From positions 74,185 through 138,184 of the forward strand of contig JAHZHC010000016.1 in assembly GCA_019420505.1 (NCBI GenBank): 64,000 bases of DNA, in the 5' to 3' direction. The DNA comes from Ruminococcus sp. Lineage in GTDB: Bacteria; Bacillota; Clostridia; Oscillospirales; Ruminococcaceae. This document shows positions 23,277-31,571 of the stretch, in pieces; the stretch's first letter is position 1; every line of letters begins with the position of its first letter. Under the pieces are notes generated by a model, which saw nothing but the letters and a program-made list of their open reading frames with translations, had not been told where the DNA came from and did no database searches. A program made the translations under genes and the position numbers.

Positions 23277-24473
23277 GTGAAAAGAAGATTTATTTCAATG
23301 ATATTAGCTTTATCATTAGCTTTTAGTGTTGTTGGACAGACAGTCGCAGCTTATGATAAAACTAATAGTAATAACGGACTTATTAAATTAGATTCCGCTA
23401 AAATACAAGAATGTGTTAAAGATGTTGCATTAGAATGGGCTGAAACAATTAAGCCAGGTGTTGATTTTAACTTAGGTGAAGTTAATGAGATTAATGTGAT
23501 AGATTCTAATGATCCCGAATACACTGTTTCATATTTTTCAAATGCACTGCCTTATGGTTATGCAGTTGTTGTTTTTCAAAATCATGAAGCAATTATAAAG
23601 GAAGCCAATGTTAATCCAGGACAAGAGGGAATATATTCTGATTTAGTCGACACAGTAATTGATGTTACTGATACTTCAAGAAAAAATCTTGATATTGATA
23701 AGCAAATTGTCGAAATAGCACCAATGCAATATGGTGTTATTGCAAAGAAAAAATCTGATAAAACTAAAAAAGTGTATGACAACTATGGAAATGAAATGCT
23801 ATCAGATGAGTTAATGGATGAATCAACTAAATATTCTTCAATAGGTAGCATTTATATCTATAATCTACAAAAAAGTAATAAATATAAGGTTTCAGAAAAA
23901 ACTATATTAAAAAAATATACAAATAAATCTAGACTTTATACTCAAGATTATATAATTAATCGAACAAGTAGATACTGTTGTTGTACATCAGCTGCATATC
24001 AGATAGCGTATATGGAGGGATTAGCTACCGGTACAGATGCAGGTATTAGAAATGCATATAATTATATTTGGGAAAAATCAGGAGTTAAAGTATCTAAAAC
24101 CAAGAATGAAATTGAATATGGAGTTTGTAATATAAGGAAAACAAAAAATGCTTTAGTTGATTTAGCTAAAAAGAAAGGTTATAAAGGAACAAAAAATTAC
24201 TGGGTTGAAAATAAACCTTCTGTTAATTGGCTAAAAGATAAGTTAAAATATAATAGACCTGTATTAATGAGTTATGGAATAAATGTTGGTGGAAAGCGAA
24301 GCGGTCATGAAATTTCTATATTGGGACTGGTAAGGGCTAAAAAAGTTTCAAGTGGAAATACATACAATTACCTAATGGTGTATGACACTTGGAATAGTTC
24401 TCCGACATATATTAATTATACTACTGTGGACTTTATGGACTGTAGCGCTGCATATTTTTGGATTAAAAAGTAA
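23277..24473 (+). CDS. Secreted papain-like (C39/C10-like) cysteine peptidase homologue
   Basis: A 398-residue protein with a signal peptide (MKRRFISMILALSLAFSVVG...TVAAY). Residues about 80-150 resemble a pro-region (SYFSNALPYGYAVVVFQNHEA). The C-terminal domain has RYCCCTSAAYQIAYMEG (Cys 234-236), GHEISILG (His 344) and MVYDTWNSS (Asp 370), in the order Cys-His-Asp expected for papain-fold C39-like or streptopain-like peptidases. The nucleophile is probably Cys 236. The start is GTG, with AGGAG eleven bases upstream. A lipoprotein gene follows 14 bases later. The target is unknown. Confidence 0.75.
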   Translation: MKRRFISMILALSLAFSVVGQTVAAYDKTNSNNGLIKLDSAKIQECVKDVALEWAETIKPGVDFNLGEVNEINVIDSNDPEYTVSYFSNALPYGYAVVVFQNHEAIIKEANVNPGQEGIYSDLVDTVIDVTDTSRKNLDIDKQIVEIAPMQYGVIAKKKSDKTKKVYDNYGNEMLSDELMDESTKYSSIGSIYIYNLQKSNKYKVSEKTILKKYTNKSRLYTQDYIINRTSRYCCCTSAAYQIAYMEGLATGTDAGIRNAYNYIWEKSGVKVSKTKNEIEYGVCNIRKTKNALVDLAKKKGYKGTKNYWVENKPSVNWLKDKLKYNRPVLMSYGINVGGKRSGHEISILGLVRAKKVSSGNTYNYLMVYDTWNSSPTYINYTTVDFMDCSAAYFWIKK

Positions 24474-24487
24474 TAGGAGTTGTTATT

Positions 24488-24901
24488 ATGAAAAAATACT
24501 TATTAACACTATTATCATTATCAGCATTGTTTGTTTTTTGCTCCTGTTCAGATAAACCAGATGGAGGCAATGATCACCTTGAATATTTTACAGGAAAGGT
24601 AATCGAAATAAAAGACGATAATACCATTCTTATTCAAATAACAGAAGAACGTGGTGGATATAAAGTTGATGATAAGGTTTATGTTTATTATGACCAAGCT
24701 ATCAAACAGGATAAATCTATTGAATTTGACAATTCCAACGGTATATTGGATTCAAATTACAAACCTGTTATAGGCGATGAAATTTTTGCTCAATCATTTT
24801 ACAAAGAATCTGAAAAAAAAGACGGATATGATTATAGAAAAAATGCTGGTCCAATATTTAAATATGTTGATCTTAACGAAAGTTCTGAAAACAATGACTA
24901 A
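24488..24901 (+). CDS. Small lipoprotein of unknown function
   Basis: A 137-residue protein with a lipoprotein signal (LLSLSALFVFCSCSD; lipid Cys at position 18 or 20) and a small domain of alternating beta strands (FTGKVIEIKDDNTILIQITEE), a pattern seen in DUF3221-like OB-type lipoproteins. AGGAG precedes the ATG. It is coupled to the secreted peptidase-like gene and lies inside the same direct repeats, so it may be an inhibitor, a partner or a passenger. Confidence 0.75.
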   Translation: MKKYLLTLLSLSALFVFCSCSDKPDGGNDHLEYFTGKVIEIKDDNTILIQITEERGGYKVDDKVYVYYDQAIKQDKSIEFDNSNGILDSNYKPVIGDEIFAQSFYKESEKKDGYDYRKNAGPIFKYVDLNESSENND

Positions 24902-24956
24902 GTAGGTATTGGGCTTGCAATTACTCTACTATATTTTCAAATATATTTTCAAAAAA

Positions 24957-24996
24957 ATCACCCTATACTATTATTAGTATAGGGTGAGAATTTATT
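24957..24996 (-). terminator. 40-base direct repeat, copy 2; terminator of the ylxM-ffh-rpsP-khpA operon
   Basis: On the minus strand CACCCTATACTA / TAGTATAGGGTG forms a 12-bp stem followed by ATTTTTTTG, a good intrinsic terminator 15-50 bases after khpA. The same sequence recurs at 23110-23149. Confidence 0.85.
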
Positions 24997-25009
24997 TCTA
25001 ATAAAAATA

Positions 25010-25243
25010 TCAGTCAATTTCAACCATTAACTTCTGATTAATACGAGAAGCTCCGGCTCTCATAACAGTACGAATCGCCTTTGCTATTCTGCCCTGCTTG
25101 CCAATAACTCTTCCCATATCAGATTGAGCCACATGAAGATGATAAACAACTATACCTTTTTCATTCGGTTCATCAACTGTAATTTCAACAGCTTCCTTAT
25201 CTTCAACAAGTTCTGATACTATAATTTCAAGTAATTCTTTCAT
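25010..25243 (-). CDS. khpA: KH-domain RNA-binding protein KhpA
   Basis: A 77-residue single KH domain protein. The GXXG loop reads GKQG in MGRVIGKQGRIAKAIRTVM. KhpA-type proteins bind RNA and, with KhpB/EloR, influence cell elongation in some Firmicutes. The order ffh-rpsP-khpA is standard in Firmicutes. GGAGG precedes the ATG. The 105 bases between rpsP and this gene contain a likely pseudoknot. Confidence 0.93.
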   Translation of the reverse strand: MKELLEIIVSELVEDKEAVEITVDEPNEKGIVVYHLHVAQSDMGRVIGKQGRIAKAIRTVMRAGASRINQKLMVEID

Positions 25244-25285
25244 AATAAATCCTCCATTCTCCCACGGAAATGCGGCAGGGTAAAC

Positions 25286-25333
25286 CCCACCGATAAATCA
25301 GCAAGGCTGTTGGTGGGATAAGAGCCTTACTGA
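25286..25333 (-). ncRNA. H-type pseudoknot between rpsP and khpA
   Basis: On the minus strand TCAGTAAGGCT (25333-25323) pairs with AGCCTTGCTGA (25308-25298). The intervening loop contains CCCACC (25317-25312), complementary to GGTGGG at 25291-25286. Both helices can form together as an H-type pseudoknot or compete. No T tract follows, so it is not an ordinary terminator. It may set the rpsP:khpA expression ratio. Confidence 0.5.
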
Positions 25334-25348
25334 TTGGATAACACAAAA

Positions 25349-25591
25349 TTAGATTGTGCCGTTCTTTTTCAAAAGTGCTTTAACGGTATCAGTTGGCTGT
25401 GCACCGTTAGCAATCCAAGATTTAGCCTTTTCGTCATCAATCTTAAGTACTGAAGGCTCCTTTGTAGGATCATAGTAGCCAAGTTCTTCAATAAAACGAC
25501 CGTCACGTGGATATCTTGAATCAGCAACAACTATACGATAGAAAGGAGCTTTCTTAGCACCCATTCTTCTGAGTCTGATTTTAACTGCCAT
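25349..25591 (-). CDS. rpsP: 30S ribosomal protein S16
   Basis: An 80-residue protein starting [24 protein letters not shown], unmistakable S16. The start is ATG at 25591 with GGAGGTG upstream. Residues that could be read further upstream translate the ribosome binding site itself. It lies between ffh and khpA in the conserved order. Confidence 0.97.
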   Translation of the reverse strand: MAVKIRLRRMGAKKAPFYRIVVADSRYPRDGRFIEELGYYDPTKEPSVLKIDDEKAKSWIANGAQPTDTVKALLKKNGTI

Positions 25592-25650
25592 TGTAAAATT
25601 CACCTCCAAATATTAATTATATATCAACGCTTTCGCACTGATTTACAAAT

Positions 25651-27027
25651 TTACATTGGGAAACCTCCGCCCATGCCACCGCCAAGACCTTTAAGCAGTG
25701 CGGCTCTGTTTCTCATACTCTTCTTTCCGCCTTTTCCTGTGATCCCCAGTTGTTTCATCATTTTCTGCATCTGATCAAACTGTTTAAGCAATGCATTTAC
25801 ATCAGAAACTTCTGTTCCGCTTCCTGCGGCAATTCGTCTTTTTCTCTTTGGATCAATAATAGCAGGTTTTTCACGTTCCTTTATAGTCATTGAATTAATC
25901 ATTGCTTCTGTTTTCTTTAATTGCACTTCACCCTGCTCAAGCTGTTCATCATTTATATTACCTACACCGGGAAGCATTTTTATAATAGATCTCATTGAAC
26001 CCATTTTGTGAATTTGCTTCATTTGTTCAAGCAAATCATTAAGGTCAAATCCTTTTTCCTTGACTTTTTTAGCAAGCTTTTCAGCATCCTTTGCATCAAC
26101 GGTTGAGGACGCTTTTTCTATTAATGTCAGCATATCTCCCATGCCCAATATTCTTGAAGCCATTCTTTCGGGATGAAAAGGTTCAAATTCATCAAGTTTT
26201 TCACCCATACCTACAAATTTAATAGGCTTACCTGTTACTGAAAGAACAGATAATGCGGCACCGCCTCGGGTGTCTGAATCCAACTTTGTAAGTATAACGC
26301 TGTCAATACCTAACGCTTCATCAAAGCTTGAAGCCACTTTAACTGCATCCTGACCGATCATTGCATCAACAACCAGCATTATTTCATGCGGTTCTGCCAA
26401 TTTTTTAATATCTTTAAGTTCATCCATAAGTTCTTCATCAATATGGAGACGTCCGGCAGTATCAAGTATAACTAAATCATTTCCGTAATCTTTAGCATGC
26501 TTAAGTCCCTCTTTAGCAATTTTTCTCGGATCAATCTGACCCATTTCAAATACAGGAACTTCTGCCTTTTCACCAACAATTTTCAGCTGATCAATTGCCG
26601 CAGGTCTATAAACGTCACACGCCACCAAAAGAGGTCTTTTACCCTGAGCCTTAAAATGCTTTGCAAGCTTTGCGGCATGAGTTGTTTTACCGGAACCCTG
26701 AAGTCCGCACATCATTATAACGCATGGAGGCTTATTGGGAAAATTGATTTTAGAATTAGCGTCACCCATAAGCTTTATAAGTTCTTCATTAACAATTTTT
26801 ATTACCTGCTGACCGGGGGTAAGGCTTTTTAAAACATCTTCACCTACCGCTCTTTCAGTAACATTTGATATGAATTCTTTAACAACCTTATAACTTACGT
26901 CTGCTTCAAGAAGTGCCATTTTAACTTCACGCATAGCCTCTTTTACGTCAGCTTCATTAAGTTTACCTCTTGATTTTAGACGTTTAAATACACCGTTAAG
27001 CTTTTCCGACAGTCCTTCAAATGCCAT
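25651..27027 (-). CDS. ffh: Signal recognition particle protein Ffh
   Basis: The SRP54 GTPase, 458 residues, which targets nascent membrane proteins to FtsY and the translocon. The N domain is followed by the G domain P-loop MCGLQGSGKTTHAAKL near residue 110, with DTAGRLHIDEELM and LTKLDSDTRGGAALS further on. The C-terminal Met-rich M domain (MQKMMKQLGITGKGGKKSMRNRA) binds SRP RNA and signal peptides. AGGGGG precedes the ATG. It lies 39 bases after ylxM. Confidence 0.97.
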   Translation of the reverse strand: MAFEGLSEKLNGVFKRLKSRGKLNEADVKEAMREVKMALLEADVSYKVVKEFISNVTERAVGEDVLKSLTPGQQVIKIVNEELIKLMGDANSKINFPNKPPCVIMMCGLQGSGKTTHAAKLAKHFKAQGKRPLLVACDVYRPAAIDQLKIVGEKAEVPVFEMGQIDPRKIAKEGLKHAKDYGNDLVILDTAGRLHIDEELMDELKDIKKLAEPHEIMLVVDAMIGQDAVKVASSFDEALGIDSVILTKLDSDTRGGAALSVLSVTGKPIKFVGMGEKLDEFEPFHPERMASRILGMGDMLTLIEKASSTVDAKDAEKLAKKVKEKGFDLNDLLEQMKQIHKMGSMRSIIKMLPGVGNINDEQLEQGEVQLKKTEAMINSMTIKEREKPAIIDPKRKRRIAAGSGTEVSDVNALLKQFDQMQKMMKQLGITGKGGKKSMRNRAALLKGLGGGMGGGFPM

Positions 27028-27066
27028 TTCAATGTCCCCCTCTCTTCTGATTTAACAAAATTTATA

Positions 27067-27459
27067 TTATTCACCCAATAGTTCCGAATTATCAAATTCA
27101 GCAAGTTTACTGTCTAAATTTTCAAGTAATACAATAGTTTTATCCGCAATATTTTTTCCGAAAGATACTTTTCTGCACTCATTCAAGATTTCAAGTGCCT
27201 GGGATTTAAATTCAACAAGAATATCCTGATATTTTTGCTGATTTTCAGAAAGCTTCAGGACTTTTTCATAATCCAATAAAAGTTCTTCTCCCCTTTTTAT
27301 AGAATCATGAACACCTTGTCTGGATATATCATAATGTTCGGCAATTTCAGCAAGCGAAAAATCATTATTATAATAAAAATCAAGCATATCATACTGTTTT
27401 TCGGTAAGCAATTTACCATACAAATCAAGTAATACACTTATTTCAAAATTTTTGCTCAT
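27067..27459 (-). CDS. ylxM: YlxM/p13-like putative helix-turn-helix protein (UPF0122)
   Basis: A 130-residue protein with a sigma-70 region 4-like helix-turn-helix (LTEKQYDMLDFYYNNDFSLAEIAEHYDISRQGVHDSIKRGEE). YlxM is nearly always encoded just upstream of ffh and has been linked to SRP function. Here it heads the ylxM-ffh-rpsP-khpA operon. The C-terminal 45 residues are helical and less conserved. Confidence 0.93.
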   Translation of the reverse strand: MSKNFEISVLLDLYGKLLTEKQYDMLDFYYNNDFSLAEIAEHYDISRQGVHDSIKRGEELLLDYEKVLKLSENQQKYQDILVEFKSQALEILNECRKVSFGKNIADKTIVLLENLDSKLAEFDNSELLGE

Positions 27460-27515
27460 ACTTAAGTTACCTTTCTTATTCTTTAAAGAATGTAAAGCGA
27501 CAATGCTTTACATAT

Positions 27516-27544
27516 ATTATATATCAAGTCTAATAACTTGTCAA
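27516..27544 (-). promoter_or_regulatory. Promoter of ylxM-ffh-rpsP-khpA
   Basis: Minus-strand TTGACA (27544-27539), 17-base spacer, TATAAT (27521-27516). A short GTAAAGCattgtcGCTTTAC hairpin follows in the 5' leader. Confidence 0.82.
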
Positions 27545-27669
27545 GCGTTATTTTCAAAATAATAATTTATTTACAATTGCTACAGGAATAAAAAATAAAA
27601 ATGTGATATTATTATTTATAATGAATAGTATTATAAAGAAATTAAAAATACGCAAACGGGAGATATTAT

Positions 27670-28638
27670 ATGATAAAATATGAACTTAAAAATAAAAATC
27701 ACAGTATTTTGATACCATCATTAACCTTTGGAACTGCAAGTTTTGAAAGAATCGAAAATGAAGATACCTATATTAAATTTCTTGATAAATACATTGAACT
27801 TGGCGGAAACTGCATTGATACAGCAAGAGTTTACTGTTCCTGGCTTGAAAACGGAGAAAATGCAAGTGAAACAGTTATCGGAAATTGGATTGAAAAACGA
27901 AACAATCGAAAAGAAATAATTATTTCGACCAAAGGCGGTCATCCGCATCTTGATGATATGAATATTTCAAGACTTTCCGCAGCAGATTTAAAATATGATT
28001 TGCAGCGCAGTTTAGAGTGTCTTAAAACAGATTATATTGACATTTACTTTCTTCACAGAGATGATGAAAATATACCCGTGGAGGAGATTATGCCGATTTT
28101 GAACGAATTTGTAGAAAATAAAAAAGTCAATTTTATCGGTGCATCTAATTGGACAACAAAGAGAATTCAGGAAGCAAATGAATATGCAGAAAAACATAAT
28201 CTTGAACCCTTCAGAATAAGCCAGATAAATTATAGTCTGGCACATTCAAGTGTTGATACATTTGGTGATCCTACATTAGTTTGCATGGATACCATAGAAC
28301 ACAAATGGTATGCAAAAAATCAATTTCCTGTTATGGCTTTTTCTCCACAGGCTAAAGGATTCTTTGCAAAACTATCTAAGGGAGATGCAGCTAAAAATCT
28401 TCCTGAAGGACAGTTTACAAGTACAGCTAATCTGGCAAGACTTGCAAAAGTCAAAGAATTAAGTCTTAAAACAGGTCATAGTCCGGCAGTTATACCGTTA
28501 GGATATCTTTCAAGTCAGCCATTTTTTGTATCATCAGTATTTGCAGTTTCAAAGCTGTGGCAGCTTGAAGAGAACATGGCTGCTCAGGATTTAAAATATG
28601 ATAAAAAAACTTTAGCTTATCTCGAAAACATGATATAG
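27670..28638 (+). CDS. Aldo/keto reductase family oxidoreductase
   Basis: A 322-residue TIM-barrel NADPH-dependent oxidoreductase. The catalytic set is visible as Asp and Tyr in CIDTARVYCSW, Lys in ISTKGGHP and His in IYFLHRDDE. SNWTTKRIQEAN and MAFSPQAKGFF match the cofactor-binding half. The substrate cannot be deduced. It is a single gene with a terminator shared with gatB-aspS, facing the opposite way. CGGGAG lies before the ATG. Confidence 0.9.
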   Translation: MIKYELKNKNHSILIPSLTFGTASFERIENEDTYIKFLDKYIELGGNCIDTARVYCSWLENGENASETVIGNWIEKRNNRKEIIISTKGGHPHLDDMNISRLSAADLKYDLQRSLECLKTDYIDIYFLHRDDENIPVEEIMPILNEFVENKKVNFIGASNWTTKRIQEANEYAEKHNLEPFRISQINYSLAHSSVDTFGDPTLVCMDTIEHKWYAKNQFPVMAFSPQAKGFFAKLSKGDAAKNLPEGQFTSTANLARLAKVKELSLKTGHSPAVIPLGYLSSQPFFVSSVFAVSKLWQLEENMAAQDLKYDKKTLAYLENMI

Positions 28639-28640
28639 AA

Positions 28641-28684
28641 AAAAGCATCGGAAATGTTCTTTCACATATCCGATGCTTTTTATT
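28641..28684. terminator. Bidirectional terminator between the aldo/keto reductase gene and gatB-aspS
   Basis: Stem AAAAGCATCGGA / TCCGATGCTTTT around a 16-base loop; T-rich on both strands. Confidence 0.85.
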
Positions 28685-31553
28685 ATGGTATAAGTCTGTT
28701 TATATCTCTTGGGAACATAGAAGTTTCACGAATATTATTAATTCTAAGAATTTTCATAAGAAGTCTTTCAAGTCCGATTCCTAAACCACCATGAGGCGGC
28801 AGACCATATTTATGTGCTTCAAGATAACTCTCAAAATCAGCAGGATCAAGTCCCTGTTTTTTCATTTTTTCCACCTGTTCATTATAGTCATGAATACGCT
28901 GACCCCCTGAGGTTATTTCGAGTCCTCTGAAAAGCAAATCAAATTTATAAGCTTCTCTTGGATCCTCCTTGGAATTCATTGCGTAAAACGGTGGTTTTGA
29001 TGATGGGAAATGGGTAACAAATATAAATTCACTTCCGTACTTTTCTTCAGCATATTTACAAAGATTAACCTCATCCTCCGGATCAAGATCAAATTTCTTA
29101 CCGTTACTCTCTCCGCCTCTGAGAAGCGAAATAGCATCACAGAATTTAATTGACGGAATCTCTGTAATATCAGGAATGTCTGCATTAAGAATTCTTATTT
29201 CATTCTTATAATTTTTCTTAAGATATTCCATTATATATTTTAACATTGCCGTTTCCATTGCCATTACATCATACATGCTGTCAATAAAGCCCATTTCAAA
29301 ATCAAGTCCGATATACTCATTGATATGACGTGATGTGGCATGCTTTTCTGCACGATAAACCGGAGCAATTTCATATACTCTGTTAAAAAAGGCTACAGCT
29401 GCCTGTTTATAAAACTGAGGTGACTGATTTAAGAACGCCGGCTTCTGGAAATAATCCAAGCGGAAAATATTTGCTCCGCCTTCTGCTCCTTGAGCAACGA
29501 TTTTTGGAGTATGAATTTCAGTAAAGTTATTATTCCTCATGAATTCATGCATTCCGTGAACAATTCCCTCCTGAAGCTTGAACACAGCCCTCTCATAAGG
29601 ATTTCTCAAAGCAACTGTACGATTATCAAGGTTTGCCTCAATAGAGCAATTCAATTTACCCTGTGAAATTTTAAGCGGATATTCTGCCGCAGGTTTAGAT
29701 ACAACTTTAATTGAAGAAAGAATTATTTCTATACCGTTAAAATCCTTTTCATTCGCACTTACTGTACCCTTAACCCAAACATAATACCCTTCTTTAAGTC
29801 CGTCAATACTGTCAGCGCAATTATCACAGCTATATACTGTCTGAATAACATTGAATGCAGTTCTGATGAGTACAAATGAGATATTTCCCATCTTTTTTAC
29901 TCTATGCACACAGCCTTCAAAATCAATTTCCTTGCCTATTAGTTTCTGAGCTTCATCAAGTGAAAACTCTTTCTTTAAACTGTCAGTACCGACCATAAGC
30001 AATTTGCCATCAGAATCAGGCACATACGGGGTCTCATTTTTATATTCGCTGAGCTTTGAAACAGTTTCCTCATTTTTAACTTCAGCAGTTTCTGTCTTTA
30101 CGGTTTTTACTTCATTAAGCAAAGCGTTTAATTTGCCTTCAAGAATTTCTTTTATGACCTTTGGTGTTGCAGCTCCTTTAAGAGCCTTTGTACACTGTCC
30201 CATTATAAATCCAAAAACCTTAGTCTCACCGTTTTTATACTGCTCTGTCTGTGCTGAATTAGCTTTTAAAATTTCATCTACAACAGCATTAACCTTAGCT
30301 GTATCCACGATAATAAGCATACCGTTTCTCTGTGCAATCTCCTCAGGCTTTCCGCCTTTTTCCACCATTTCTCTGAAGATGGCTTTAGCATCATTTTTAG
30401 ATATCTTCTCATTATCAGCCATTTCAACCAAAGCTGCAAAGTCTTTCGCTGTAAATGTTATATTATCGGGATCAATTTCACCTAAATTTATTCTTCTCAT
30501 AAATTCGGTAAGAATAAATGACGCTATACTTTTAGGACTGTTATAGACCGCAACTGCCTCATTAAAGAAATCCGAAATAACCTTGGAGTTAACAAGAATT
30601 TCTGCATCTTTTTCAGACAGTTTATAGTCCTCAACATATCTTTTAATTCTGTGATTTGGGAGTTCAGGCAGCTTTGCTCTGATTTCCTCAAGCTGTTCAT
30701 CGGTAAGATTAACCTGCAAAATATCCGGTTCAGGAAAATAACGATAGTCATTGGCATTTTCCTTAGAACGCATAGATGTGGTTTTATCCCTGTTTGCGTT
30801 ATAACGCCTTGTTTCCTGCACTACTTTTTTTCCTGCTTCAAGAAGCAAAGCCTGACGTCTTTCCTCATATTTTATAGCACGTCCGACTGATTTAATTGAG
30901 TTAATATTCTTAATTTCCGCACGTGTGCCGAATTCTTTATCATCAGGTCTCATCAAAGAAATATTTACATCACAGCGCAAAGAACCCTGCTCCATTTTAC
31001 AGTCACAAACTCCTGCATATTTCAAAAGAAGAGAAATCTGTTCAACCAAAGCCATAGCTTCTTCAGCAGATGAAATATCAGGTTCGGTTACAATTTCAAT
31101 TAGCGGAATACCGCATCTGTTATAGTCAGCCATTGAAATTCCGTTGAAGTCATCATGTACAAGTTTACCGGCATCCTCTTCCAAATGAATATGATTAATT
31201 CTGATATTCTTGATTACACCATTAACCTCAATAGGCACATATCCCGGTCCAACGATAGGATAATAAAGCTGGGATATCTGATAAGCCTTAGGAAGATCGG
31301 GATAAAAATAGTTTTTTCGGTCAAATACCGAGAATTTATTTATCTCACAGTTAAGCGCATAACCTGCTTTTACTGCATATTCAACAGCCGTTTGATTAAT
31401 TATAGGCAAGGTTCCCGGCATTCCTGTACATACAGGACAACATCTTGTATTCTGGTTTCCGCCGAATTCAGCAGAACAATTACAGAAAATTTTTGTTTTA
31501 GTAAGCAGCTCCGCATGGATTTCAAGGCCTATGACAGTTTTAAATTTTTCCAT
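28683..31553 (-). CDS. GatB::AspRS fusion: amidotransferase subunit B joined to an archaeal-type aspartyl-tRNA synthetase
   Basis: A single 956-codon frame. Residues 1-476 are a complete GatB: VIGLEIHAELLTKTKIFCNC, NTRCCPVCTGMPG, ENANDYRYFPEPD, and the YqeY-like tail FGFIMGQCTKALKGAATP. A Lys/Glu-rich linker (about 477-520) leads into a full AspRS of the archaeal AspS2 type. This has an OB-fold anticodon domain (about 530-620), LNQSPQFYKQ (708), motif 2 YEIAPVYRAEKHATSRH (727), and motif 3 GGLGIGLERLLMKIL (922). It ends in SMFPRDINRLIP as AspS2 proteins do. The OB-fold has His at 550 and Phe at 605 where discriminating enzymes have Trp and Lys, so it may be non-discriminating. GatB transfers ammonia to Asp-tRNA-Asn or Glu-tRNA-Gln. 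AAAGGAG precedes the ATG. Confidence 0.95.
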   Translation of the reverse strand: MEKFKTVIGLEIHAELLTKTKIFCNCSAEFGGNQNTRCCPVCTGMPGTLPIINQTAVEYAVKAGYALNCEINKFSVFDRKNYFYPDLPKAYQISQLYYPIVGPGYVPIEVNGVIKNIRINHIHLEEDAGKLVHDDFNGISMADYNRCGIPLIEIVTEPDISSAEEAMALVEQISLLLKYAGVCDCKMEQGSLRCDVNISLMRPDDKEFGTRAEIKNINSIKSVGRAIKYEERRQALLLEAGKKVVQETRRYNANRDKTTSMRSKENANDYRYFPEPDILQVNLTDEQLEEIRAKLPELPNHRIKRYVEDYKLSEKDAEILVNSKVISDFFNEAVAVYNSPKSIASFILTEFMRRINLGEIDPDNITFTAKDFAALVEMADNEKISKNDAKAIFREMVEKGGKPEEIAQRNGMLIIVDTAKVNAVVDEILKANSAQTEQYKNGETKVFGFIMGQCTKALKGAATPKVIKEILEGKLNALLNEVKTVKTETAEVKNEETVSKLSEYKNETPYVPDSDGKLLMVGTDSLKKEFSLDEAQKLIGKEIDFEGCVHRVKKMGNISFVLIRTAFNVIQTVYSCDNCADSIDGLKEGYYVWVKGTVSANEKDFNGIEIILSSIKVVSKPAAEYPLKISQGKLNCSIEANLDNRTVALRNPYERAVFKLQEGIVHGMHEFMRNNNFTEIHTPKIVAQGAEGGANIFRLDYFQKPAFLNQSPQFYKQAAVAFFNRVYEIAPVYRAEKHATSRHINEYIGLDFEMGFIDSMYDVMAMETAMLKYIMEYLKKNYKNEIRILNADIPDITEIPSIKFCDAISLLRGGESNGKKFDLDPEDEVNLCKYAEEKYGSEFIFVTHFPSSKPPFYAMNSKEDPREAYKFDLLFRGLEITSGGQRIHDYNEQVEKMKKQGLDPADFESYLEAHKYGLPPHGGLGIGLERLLMKILRINNIRETSMFPRDINRLIP

Positions 31554-31571
31554 TTGTCAATCTCCTTTCAA

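Noticed and set aside
30004..30546. 180-codon plus-strand frame
   Set aside because: It lies wholly antisense to the gatB::aspS frame, has no recognisable motif and no good ribosome binding site; it is a shadow.
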